Part shown: positions 1 through 6,332 of the stretch, piece after piece
Layout of the letters: the number at the start of each line of letters is the position of its first letter
Position numbering within the stretch: position 1 is the stretch's first letter
NCBI GenBank assembly: GCA_002726655.1
Contig: PBRP01000011.1
Coordinates: 1-34,679, forward strand
DNA: 34,679 bases
Reading direction: 5' to 3'
Source of the DNA: Gammaproteobacteria bacterium
GTDB lineage: Bacteria; Pseudomonadota; Gammaproteobacteria; Pseudomonadales; Azotimanducaceae
Position numbers and translations under genes: made by a program
The notes under the pieces: generated by a model
What the model was told of the DNA's origin: nothing
Database searches by the model: none
The model's input: the letters and a program-made list of their open reading frames with translations, nothing else

Positions 1-1
1 G

Positions 2-529
2 AAAATAGTGGGCGAGACAGGTGCAGAGGTCGCACCGAACGAAACTGGTCAATTGCTGATTCGCGGTGATTCAACCGCCCGCTGCTACTGGAATCGTCCC
101 GAGAAGACCGCCGAAACGATGGTACGCGGCTGGCTAAAAACGGGAGACACCTATTTCGAGGATGATGAGGGTTACTATCACTACTGTGGTCGCGACGACG
201 ATATGCTCAAGGTAGGTGGCATCTGGTGTTCACCATTTGAGATCGAGGAGCGACTGATTGAGCACCCCGATGTGCTGGAGGCGGCGGTCGTCGCACAAAG
301 GGATGAGGCCGATCTGGTCAAACCAGCCGCCTATATTGTACTTGCCGATGGGGCAGCTGCTGGTGTGGAGTTCGAGCAGGAGCTGCGCGGACACTGCAAG
401 CAGGGGCTGGCTCACTACAAATACCCACGCTGGTTTTATTTTGTCGATGAATTACCCAAGACGGCGACGGGGAAGATACAGCGTTTCAAGCTCCGCGTTT
501 CTGCAGCTCACGTTCCTGCAGCTCAATAG
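2..529 (+). CDS. Benzoate-CoA ligase family protein, C-terminal part (5' end outside window)
   Basis: This is the C-terminal ~175 residues of an adenylate-forming acyl/aryl-CoA ligase; the frame is open to the window edge, so the start lies upstream. Visible motifs, in order, are GQLLIRG and YWNRPEKT, the hinge-side TGDTYF, then YCGRDDDMLKVGGIW with SPFEIEERL, and the catalytic-lysine motif PKTATGKIQR near the end. The wording KVGGIWxSPFEIE and the LVKPAAYIVL segment are typical of the benzoate-CoA ligase branch rather than fatty-acyl ligases. The family activates an aromatic or alicyclic carboxylate with ATP and CoA in the cytoplasm. The exact acid cannot be told without the N-terminal domain. 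Two copies of CTGCAGCTCA lie 5 bp apart at the 3' end. Confidence 0.9.
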   Translation, partial: KIVGETGAEVAPNETGQLLIRGDSTARCYWNRPEKTAETMVRGWLKTGDTYFEDDEGYYHYCGRDDDMLKVGGIWCSPFEIEERLIEHPDVLEAAVVAQRDEADLVKPAAYIVLADGAAAGVEFEQELRGHCKQGLAHYKYPRWFYFVDELPKTATGKIQRFKLRVSAAHVPAAQ

Positions 530-796
530 TTGGTTGGGCAACTTTTTAGCTTCAAACTCCCATCAATCCTTCTACGGGTTACGAAATCGGAGTACTAGTT
601 TTCCAGTACGAAAGCAGTTGCTTCTAATTCAATCTTGCCCGGTTCATCGAGAAGGGTGGAAACAAAATCATGCTCGTTGCTGGATAGTGGCAGTTCATAT
701 GGCGTTTCCAGATGCCACCGAATTCCCACCGTGCGGCCAATATTGACCGGCTTGTCAGAACAAAAGGTTCCCCGACGTCGATGCCGATCTTCATGC
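530..796. other. Gap between convergent ligase genes; one doubtful small ORF
   Basis: No gene is recognised in these 267 bases. On the minus strand an open frame of 70 codons (807 to 595) starts 11 bp inside the 3' end of the adjacent ligase and ends in VSTLLDEPGKIELEATAFVLEN, which reads like protein. The first 20 codons are strongly Arg/His rich (EDRHRRRG), as in an off-frame read, while another frame at the same place starts MSMKIGIDVGEPFVL. A decayed or frameshifted gene following the ligase is possible, but no family can be named. Confidence 0.3.
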
Positions 797-2347
797 TCAT
801 GCCTCAATCCTATCCCTTACCATGGCCCTGACTTCATCTTTCACCACCTTACCCATTGCATTCCTCGGTAGGGCATCGACAAAGATAACTTCGTGTGGAA
901 TGGCGAAACGGCCGATGCGCCCGTCGAAATGGCGGAGCACCGCTTCGGCCTCAAGCTCGGCACCTTTCTCTTTGGCGACGACCGCAATGGCGACCTCGCC
1001 CCATTTATCGTTCGGCCGGCCGACGATGGTTGCCTCGCTGATGCCCGGGCAATCGGCCAGGATGTTCTCCAGCATCGCCGGATAGATGTTCTCGCTGCCG
1101 GAGATGATCAAGTCCTTCTTTCTATCGTCGATGTAGAGGAAGCCGTCTTCGTCAAAACGGCCGATATCGCCGGTATAGAACCAACCGTCCTTCAGGGCTT
1201 GCTGGGTCGATTGCGGATCGTTCCAGTATTCTTTCAAGACATTAGGGCCTTTCACCAGCACCTCGCCGGATTTTCCGGCGGGAAGGGTTTGGTTGTCGTC
1301 GTCGACCACCTTGACCTGGCAATGCAGGGCCGTCTTGCCGCCGGAACCGATACCACGCTGTGCCGTCTCGATGGTGAGATAGGTGGCGAGCGGCGTTGTT
1401 TCCGTCGAACCGTAAACCTGGATGAGCGGAACGCCTTTGTCGTGGATCCTCTCGATCAGCGACGTTGGCACCAGGGTCGAGCCGGAGGAGATGCAGCGCA
1501 GTCGGGAAAGATCAGCGGTCTGCCAGCGAGGGTGGGCCAGCATGGCGGTCAACTGCGTCGGCACCAGGACGGTGAGATTGATACCGCGCTGCTCCAGGAT
1601 GTCGAAGGTCTGCCCGACTTCGAACACGGGCGTCAGGGTCAAGCTGGCACCGACGTGCAGGGAAGGGGTGGAGAGAATGTTCATGCCGCCGACATGGAAC
1701 AGCGGGATGGTCACCAGCACCTCATCGTCGCCAGTGAGGCCGTGCATATGGCGGCTGTTGACGGCATTAAAGAAGATGGCGTTCTGCGACAGTACTGCGC
1801 CCTTCGGTCGCCCGGTGGTGCCAGAGGTGTAGCAAAGCAGGAAACTGTCTTCGAGGCTGGCGTGAGCATCAGAACCCGCTCCTTCGGGGGAGTCGTCCAA
1901 CAAACTTTGATATGTGGGCCAGTCGGTTTCGGCGTCTTCATCCAAAGAGATAAAGGTCATTGTTGGCAAATCGTCGACAATGCCCTCGATCAGATTGTGA
2001 AGGGACGAAGCTGCAAACAGTACCTTCGGCCGGGAATCGGTAAGCACATAGATATGTTCGGGCGCCGCCTGACGCCAGTTGAGCGGCTGGAAGATGGCGC
2101 CAAGGCGTGCACAGGCAAAAGCGATGACTAGGGTCTGGGCCGTGTTCTGGGCCAGTAGGGCAACGCGGTCGCCGCGTTCGACTCCGAGTGGAGCTTTCAG
2201 GGCTGCCGCCATGCGGGAGACATCGCGGGCCATCTCGGCGTAGGTCAATTCGAGCTCACCGCACCGGACGGCCATCTTGTCGGGGGTGAAATCTGCGTGT
2301 TTATCGATCCAGTCCGAAAGGTTTATGAGCGTGCCTTCCCCGTTCAA
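797..2347 (-). CDS. Acyl-CoA ligase (AMP-forming, fatty-acyl-CoA synthetase type)
   Basis: A complete adenylate-forming ligase of 516 residues when read from a TTG at 2347. ATP P-loop YTSGTTGRPKG lies at about 173-183, YGSTETTP at 312, TGDIGRFDEDGF at 392, DRKKDLIISGSENIYP at 408, and the catalytic lysine in PRNAMGK at 500. It should charge a carboxylic acid with CoA in the cytoplasm. The frame stays open upstream to 2620, but that extension is Arg/His rich, crosses a repeat and overlaps a thiolase remnant in another frame. The TTG overlaps that remnant's stop (TTGA), so the ligase was probably translationally coupled to the thiolase. The segment looks more GC-rich than the right part of the window. 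Confidence 0.9.
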   Translation of the reverse strand: MNGEGTLINLSDWIDKHADFTPDKMAVRCGELELTYAEMARDVSRMAAALKAPLGVERGDRVALLAQNTAQTLVIAFACARLGAIFQPLNWRQAAPEHIYVLTDSRPKVLFAASSLHNLIEGIVDDLPTMTFISLDEDAETDWPTYQSLLDDSPEGAGSDAHASLEDSFLLCYTSGTTGRPKGAVLSQNAIFFNAVNSRHMHGLTGDDEVLVTIPLFHVGGMNILSTPSLHVGASLTLTPVFEVGQTFDILEQRGINLTVLVPTQLTAMLAHPRWQTADLSRLRCISSGSTLVPTSLIERIHDKGVPLIQVYGSTETTPLATYLTIETAQRGIGSGGKTALHCQVKVVDDDNQTLPAGKSGEVLVKGPNVLKEYWNDPQSTQQALKDGWFYTGDIGRFDEDGFLYIDDRKKDLIISGSENIYPAMLENILADCPGISEATIVGRPNDKWGEVAIAVVAKEKGAELEAEAVLRHFDGRIGRFAIPHEVIFVDALPRNAMGKVVKDEVRAMVRDRIEA

Positions 2348-2535
2348 TCGCCGACCCTTATGACCGTCATCATCATCGTGTCGCCAGCGGCGCAGCCAGT
2401 GAAAAGTCCCAGCCCGCCGTCGCGGTGGACCAGTTTCTCGATCAGCTCGAGGGTGGTCCTTAAACCCGTTGGCCCCTGGGAGTGACCCCAGATTAGCGAG
2501 TTGCCGAAGTTGTGCATGTTCATGAGGTCCAAGCC
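2344..2535 (-). pseudogene. Thiolase 3' remnant
   Basis: About 60 codons that match the C-terminal end of thiolases: HNFGNSLIWGHSQGPTGLR corresponds to the GGSxxxGHPxGATGxR active-site loop, and LFTGCAAGDTMMMTVIRV to the last Cys-containing strand (usually CxGGGxGxA). The gene is cut at 2535/2536, exactly where the 86-bp repeat begins, and no thiolase N-terminal region is found beyond the repeat or at the other repeat copy. The stop (TGA, 2344-2346) overlaps the TTG start of the ligase. The motif also departs from consensus (GHSQ instead of GHPx; the glycine string is lost). This is a nonfunctional leftover. Confidence 0.75.
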
Positions 2536-2621
2536 GATTGAGTATAGGAACTATTAACGCCCTATTCAGAGATATCTGCAAGTATGATTTGATGGCTGCA
2601 GGGCATTTTCTATATGGCACT
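2536..2621. repeat. 86-bp direct repeat, left copy
   Basis: Identical over 86 bp to 32541-32626 in the same orientation; bases differ immediately outside (C/T on the left, G/A on the right). Offset is 30,005 bp. The copy begins GATTGAGTATAGG and ends TCTATATGGCACT. It lies between two truncated genes: a thiolase 3' end on the minus strand to its left and a 5'-truncated reading frame on the plus strand to its right. No tRNA fold or transposon end is apparent within it. Confidence 0.95.
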
Positions 2622-3017
2622 GCAAGCGTTCGTCAGGCAATGCTTGTGGATGATTTGGACATAATACGTATGCAACTTGATTATCCGATAATGATCACGG
2701 GTCGATCAGGTGGTGCTGATCTATCTGATGACGAGCTTGTTCGTCTAAGTGCCAGTCTTCTCGGACTTTTCCGAACACGTGAAAACCAATGGCTTCAGTA
2801 TCAAAACGGCGTAATTGACGAGAGAACGTGGCGCACTTACCAGACGGCAATTCCGGCGGTACTTACCACCGAGTTCATGAGGTCATGGTGGAGAAATCGT
2901 TCTTTACGGGGAGAGTTTGACGAAGGATTTGTTGTTGTCGTCGACAAACTTCTCGAAGAACATCCTCTGGGTTCTGCTACGTCCCTTCGGGAAGGCATGG
3001 GGTTCGACCCTCTTTAG
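2538..3017 (+). pseudogene. 5'-truncated hypothetical protein (N-terminal membrane region missing)
   Basis: The frame is open from a TTG at 2538, but the first ~28 codons are read from the 86-bp repeat. Family-like sequence begins right after it, at ASVRQAMLVDDLDIIRMQLDYP (from 2622). It continues with LLGLFRTRENQWLQYQNGVIDERTW and FMRSWWRNRSLRGEFDEGFVVVVD. This resembles a widespread family of uncharacterised bacterial proteins with an N-terminal transmembrane helix followed by 'RQ', then 'ExxxYQ...G.lde..W' and 'WW..r...f...F'. Here the helix-bearing N-terminus is absent, so the gene was probably truncated by the event that placed the repeat. No good ribosome-binding site precedes 2538. Family assignment is from memory of the pattern. 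Confidence 0.6.
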
Positions 3018-3064
3018 CGTACGAGTGGGCTGACTCTAAAAGGAGGCAGTTTGTAGCCCGGTGC

Positions 3065-4213
3065 TCAGTCGCTCACCTCACGCCGCTCCGACATTTTTCG
3101 AAAATGATCCTTGGCGTTGGGTTCTAAGGCCTCTCCTTGCTTGCCCCGGAGGGCGACCGGAGGTGACGCTGCTACAGACAACTGCAGTTCGAAGCGCTGG
3201 CTTGTCGGGATATCACAGACCTCGTCGTCACAGGCCTGCCAACGAACTTCGCCTGACACTTGAATTTCCGTAGCGCCACTGCCAAGTCCACCGGAGACGG
3301 TCACTGGCAGGCGCAGCTCGAACACGCCGTCATGCACCTGGAAGGACTCGCCCGTACCCATCAGGGTGTGTGGCGTGGCGGTGGGTCGAACGAGCGGGCG
3401 TTGCACGACGTGATCGAGTTCATCGAGGACTACATCGACGGCTACGGAACCTTGCGGCGCCGGTTCGGCGTAGACATGTCGACCGACTGGAACACTGAAG
3501 CTGATCACCAGATCCCTCTGCACTGTGGGCGCCAGCATGTCTCCATCCAGTGCGACATTCACCTGGACCTCTTGTGGTGCGGCTTCGCTTACACCGGCTT
3601 CATGAAGGGTCTGACCTTGAGCGGCTCGAAGTAATTGTTCGGGACCCGCACGCACAGCCAGGTTGTTGTCAAAAAACTTATGCGTAATGGTGCCTTCCTG
3701 ATTCAGCACATAGGTGCCGGGGTAGGGTATGCCGTACCAGGGATGATCGGTCGGATCGATCAGAGTATTCAGGATACCGAATGAACGGATGACTTGTGAA
3801 TCCGGATCGGAGAGCAGGGTGTAGGTGATGTTGTGAGCATCGGCGAAGTCTTTTAGAGCATCAGTTTCATCGTAGCTCAGTGCATATACCTCAATGCCTG
3901 CTTCATCAAAGTGTTGCATGCCTTTCTGCAGCTCGACCAGCTGCGAACGACAAGGCGGTCACCAGACGGCCGAACGGTAGAAGATGAACACTGCAGGTTG
4001 TTCGCCACGATGCTCGTGTAGATTGAAAGGCGTGCCGTCTGCAGTTCTGCAGAGTACGTTGGGAATTGGCTCGCCAACGGCGGGCCCAGTAGGGAACTCA
4101 CCGCGGGGATCACTGCGCGGTCCATTGCCTGGCCGGAAAGGACCAATGAAGCCGTCACGATCCTGCCAACCTGTTTCGACCTGAGTTGCGCGTGTTTCCA
4201 TGTCTGGTTGCAT
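3065..4213 (-). CDS. Probable selenocysteine-containing redoxin fused to a DsbD-N-like domain
   Basis: One 382-residue frame is interrupted only by a UGA at 3961-3959 (residue 85). ATG at 4213 follows AGGGGAAC. Residues ~44-190 are an AhpC/TSA-type redoxin: VGEPIPNVLCRTADG, VFIFYRSAVW-U-PPCRSQLVELQ, ALSYDETDALKDFA, LLSDPDSQVIRSFGILN, YGIPYPGTYVLN. Relatives have WCPxC here, so the UGA sits at the resolving-loop Cys, giving UxxC. A SECIS-like hairpin follows. Residues ~205-350 resemble the DsbD periplasmic domain, with VRWQACDDEVC (Cys328, Cys333) and QRFELQL. It lies 14 bp after the P450 stop, last in a gntR-P450 operon. Likely role: thiol/peroxide redox chemistry; partner unknown. No clear signal peptide. 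Alternative: a nonsense-mutated pseudogene, but both halves are intact and in frame. Confidence 0.8.
3920..3956 (-). promoter_or_regulatory. Bacterial SECIS-like hairpin downstream of the UGA
   Basis: Starting 2 nt after the UGA, the mRNA can form a lower stem GCCUU/AAGGC (nt 3-7 with 35-39 after the UGA). Above it is an internal loop and a perfect 6-bp upper stem GCAGCU/AGCUGC (nt 15-20 with 26-31) closed by the loop GGUCG. The loop guanines lie 21-22 nt after the UGA. This is close to the E. coli fdhF SECIS, whose apical loop also carries GGUC at about 19-22 nt. Distance and loop sequence are what SelB is known to need. The fold was made by eye. Confidence 0.7.
3959..3961 (-). other. In-frame UGA, probable selenocysteine codon
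   Basis: Codon 85 of the redoxin, reading TGG TGA CCG CCT TGT. It replaces the first Cys of the CxxC active-site motif expected after FYRSAxW. Sec substituting for the nucleophilic Cys of a thioredoxin-fold protein is the usual pattern in bacterial selenoproteins. Confidence 0.75.
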
Positions 4214-4227
4214 ACCGTTCCCCTGTT

Positions 4228-5481
4228 CTAGATTGGATGAAGCCGCACCGGCACATCTTTTATGCCTCTGATGAAATTGTTAGACAGCCGCTCGACATCA
4301 CCCACCACTTCTACCTGATGGAATCGTTTCATGATCTCTTCCCACAGGACGCGTAGTTGCATTTCTGCCAACCTGTTACCCATGCAGCGGTGTACGCCGA
4401 ATCCAAAGGCGACGTGAGCTCTCGCGTTGGGACGGTCGATGATCAGTTTCTCGGGATCTTCGAACACAGTTTCGTCACGGTTGCCAGAGAGATACCACAT
4501 GACCACCTTGTCACCCTTTTTAATGTGCTTGCCGCCAAGTTCGTAGTCTTCCAGTGCGGTACGGCGCATATGGATCACCGGTGTTTGCCAGCGAACAATC
4601 TCGGCCACCATGTTGGGGATGAGGCCAGGGTTGTCGCGTAGCTTCTGGTACTGATCGGGGTACTTGTTAAGTCCGATCACGCCGCCACTGATGCTGTTGC
4701 GTGTGGTGTCGTTGCCGCCGACAATCAGCAGAATTATGTTGCCGAGGAAAAGCTCGGGATCCTCGTTCATGCGCGCCGTTTCCGGGTTGTTCTGTAACAT
4801 GGAGATGAGGTCGAAAGAGGGTGGCTGGCCTGCCTTCGCCATCCACAGATTATAGAATGCGGCAGCGCAACCCATGAGCTCATCATAGCGCTCCTGCATG
4901 TCGATGCTGTCATCGCCGGTCACCTGAGGCACGGCAGTGGCGATATCCGACCAGTGAACCAGTTTGCGGCGTTGCTCGTAAGGAAAGTCGAACAGCGTGG
5001 CCAGCATTCTGGCGGTCAACTCAATCGATACCTCCTGTACCCAGTTGAAGGTCTCACCCACAGGTAAGTTTTCCAGGATGTCGATGACGTTCTTCCGGAT
5101 CAGCGGCTCAAATTCCGCCAGATTCTTGGGTGCCACAGATGGAGATACCGCCAACCGTTGTTTGGCGTGGTCCGGTTCGTCCATAGCGATGAAATTCTTT
5201 CCCTGGATCTGACCTTCTGGTGTCACCAGGTCGACGATCGAGATGCCCCCTTTTTCTGATGAAAAGATGCTGTTGTTGGTATCCACTTCTTTGATCAGCT
5301 GATGGCTGGTGACCGACCAGAAAGGACCATTGGCGCTGTCGGCTACGAAATGAACAGGTGCCTCTTTGCGCAGGCGTTCGAACCAGGGCTGCCAGGTATC
5401 GTTCTGGTATATCTCTGGCCGGCTGACATCAAGTTCCTCAAGTGGAACACCAATCACGTCATCATGAATAGGGGTAGTCAT
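4228..5481 (-). CDS. Cytochrome P450, CYP153-like
   Basis: A 417-residue soluble bacterial P450. The I-helix oxygen-binding segment is LLIVGGNDTTRNSISGG (GGNDTT at 255-260), the ExxR motif is EIVR (294-297), and the heme-ligand loop is FGFGVHRCMG with Cys366. The stretch from EIVRWQTPVIHMRRTALEDYELGGKHIKKGDKVVMWYLSGNRDE through NRLAEMQLRVLWEEIMKRF is very like CYP153 terminal alkane/terpene hydroxylases and neighbouring steroid C26/C27-type P450s. The ATG at 5481 (TCAGGAGATACCT before it) is preferred to one 27 bases upstream. It would hydroxylate an unactivated C-H bond, using an external ferredoxin and reductase, neither of which is encoded nearby. Second gene of the operon, 28 bp after gntR. 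Substrate is inferred only as hydrophobic. Confidence 0.93.
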   Translation of the reverse strand: MTTPIHDDVIGVPLEELDVSRPEIYQNDTWQPWFERLRKEAPVHFVADSANGPFWSVTSHQLIKEVDTNNSIFSSEKGGISIVDLVTPEGQIQGKNFIAMDEPDHAKQRLAVSPSVAPKNLAEFEPLIRKNVIDILENLPVGETFNWVQEVSIELTARMLATLFDFPYEQRRKLVHWSDIATAVPQVTGDDSIDMQERYDELMGCAAAFYNLWMAKAGQPPSFDLISMLQNNPETARMNEDPELFLGNIILLIVGGNDTTRNSISGGVIGLNKYPDQYQKLRDNPGLIPNMVAEIVRWQTPVIHMRRTALEDYELGGKHIKKGDKVVMWYLSGNRDETVFEDPEKLIIDRPNARAHVAFGFGVHRCMGNRLAEMQLRVLWEEIMKRFHQVEVVGDVERLSNNFIRGIKDVPVRLHPI

Positions 5482-5509
5482 AGGTATCTCCTGATCGAGA
5501 AATAGCAAT

Positions 5510-6256
5510 CTAATTGGTGGGTTCCGTCTCTGCCGTGACCCAGGATATAGGTTGGTTCAGAGTGTCTGGAAAATTTTTCTGCCAATAGCGGATGGCAGCG
5601 TCATGGGTTTGGGTTGAAATAGCTTGTGCTGTTTCTGCGTCACCTTGTTCGATGGCCTGCAGCATTTTTTCAGACTGTCGAAGGTGCGCCTTCCAATGGT
5701 CAGCGTCGTATTCAACATTTGAATGTTCGCTCATACGGTGTAATGCACTCACGAGAAAAGCCAGTACTAAGTTTTTTGAACCCGATGCCACCAGTTCGTA
5801 GAAGCGACGGGCTTCCTGTACCGATGATTTCGGATCACCAAAAGTGGCGCGTAGACTGTTCAAGCTTTCGTGGAGTGCCGCGATATCCTGATGCGTTGCG
5901 TTGCGCGCGGACTCGGCCGCCAGTATCGGGTAGATCGATTTTCGTGCATCGAGCACTGATCGAAAAGTTGCATTCGCAAACTGTAACTGTAATGAGAGCG
6001 CACTGGTCAGATGGTCCAGCCCGGGCACATTTACTATGGGGCCGCCACCTGGACCTGCTTTGATGCGTAGCGCGCCCTGAAACTCGAGAAACCTCAGTGC
6101 TTCACGCACAGTACCGCGTGCAGCGCCTTGTTTATCCACCATGACGTGTTCTGGTTCGAGCTTTGTTCCGGGTCTCAATGAGCGCTCGCGGATATCGCTG
6201 ACGATATTGCGGGCAACGCGTGTTGCAGCCCGTTCGTTGAGTTCCTTTGCGGCCAT
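5510..6256 (-). CDS. GntR/FadR-family transcriptional regulator
   Basis: A 248-residue regulator. The N-terminal winged helix (about 10-75) has RVARNIVSDIRERSLRPGTKLEPEHVMVDKQGAARGTVREALRFLEFQGALRIKAGPGGG, the standard GntR layout. The rest is an all-helical FCD/FadR-type effector domain with conserved-looking RSVLDARKSIYPILAAESA and LVSALHRMSEH segments. The ATG at 6256 is preceded by AGGAAG. First gene of a minus-strand operon with the P450 and the selenoprotein, and divergent from the LLM operon. It most likely controls both by binding the inverted repeat at 6283-6308. Members of this group usually respond to a small organic acid or acyl-CoA; the ligand here is unknown. Confidence 0.92.
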   Translation of the reverse strand: MAAKELNERAATRVARNIVSDIRERSLRPGTKLEPEHVMVDKQGAARGTVREALRFLEFQGALRIKAGPGGGPIVNVPGLDHLTSALSLQLQFANATFRSVLDARKSIYPILAAESARNATHQDIAALHESLNSLRATFGDPKSSVQEARRFYELVASGSKNLVLAFLVSALHRMSEHSNVEYDADHWKAHLRQSEKMLQAIEQGDAETAQAISTQTHDAAIRYWQKNFPDTLNQPISWVTAETEPTN

Positions 6257-6270
6257 TAAGACACTTCCTG

Positions 6271-6308
6271 TTTACTTCAAATAGAACGATAACTATGATA
6301 CTAGTTCT
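6271..6308 (+). promoter_or_regulatory. Promoter of the LLM operon with overlapping inverted-repeat operator
   Basis: A sigma70-like promoter on the plus strand: TTTACT (6271-6276), 17-bp spacer, TATGAT (6294-6299). Overlapping the spacer and the -10 is a 26-bp interrupted palindrome at 6283-6308 with arms AGAAC and GTTCT, 16 bp apart. It is centred in the 76-bp gap between the divergent gntR (start 6256) and LLM (start 6333) genes, so a bound repressor could silence both directions. GntR is the likely binder by position. Confidence 0.5.
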
Positions 6309-6332
6309 ACTGGGGTGCACAAGGGGGGAACG

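Noticed and set aside
893-2131. 412-codon open frame on the plus strand
   Set aside because: It is antisense to the clear acyl-CoA ligase, has no family motifs and no ribosome-binding site; long shadows are common opposite GC-rich genes.
2348-2620. N-terminal extension of the ligase to a start at 2620
   Set aside because: The extension is Arg/His rich, crosses the repeat, and overlaps thiolase-like sequence in another frame; normal ligase N-terminus begins near LINLSDWIDKHADFTPDK.
3023-3060. GGGCT/AGCCC inverted repeat after the selenoprotein gene
   Set aside because: Stem of 5 with a long loop and no T-tract; not convincing as a terminator.
3065-3919. Separate gene starting at ATG 3919 downstream of the UGA
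   Set aside because: It would lack the redoxin N-terminal half and has no clear ribosome-binding site; the frame is continuous with the upstream part and better read through the UGA.
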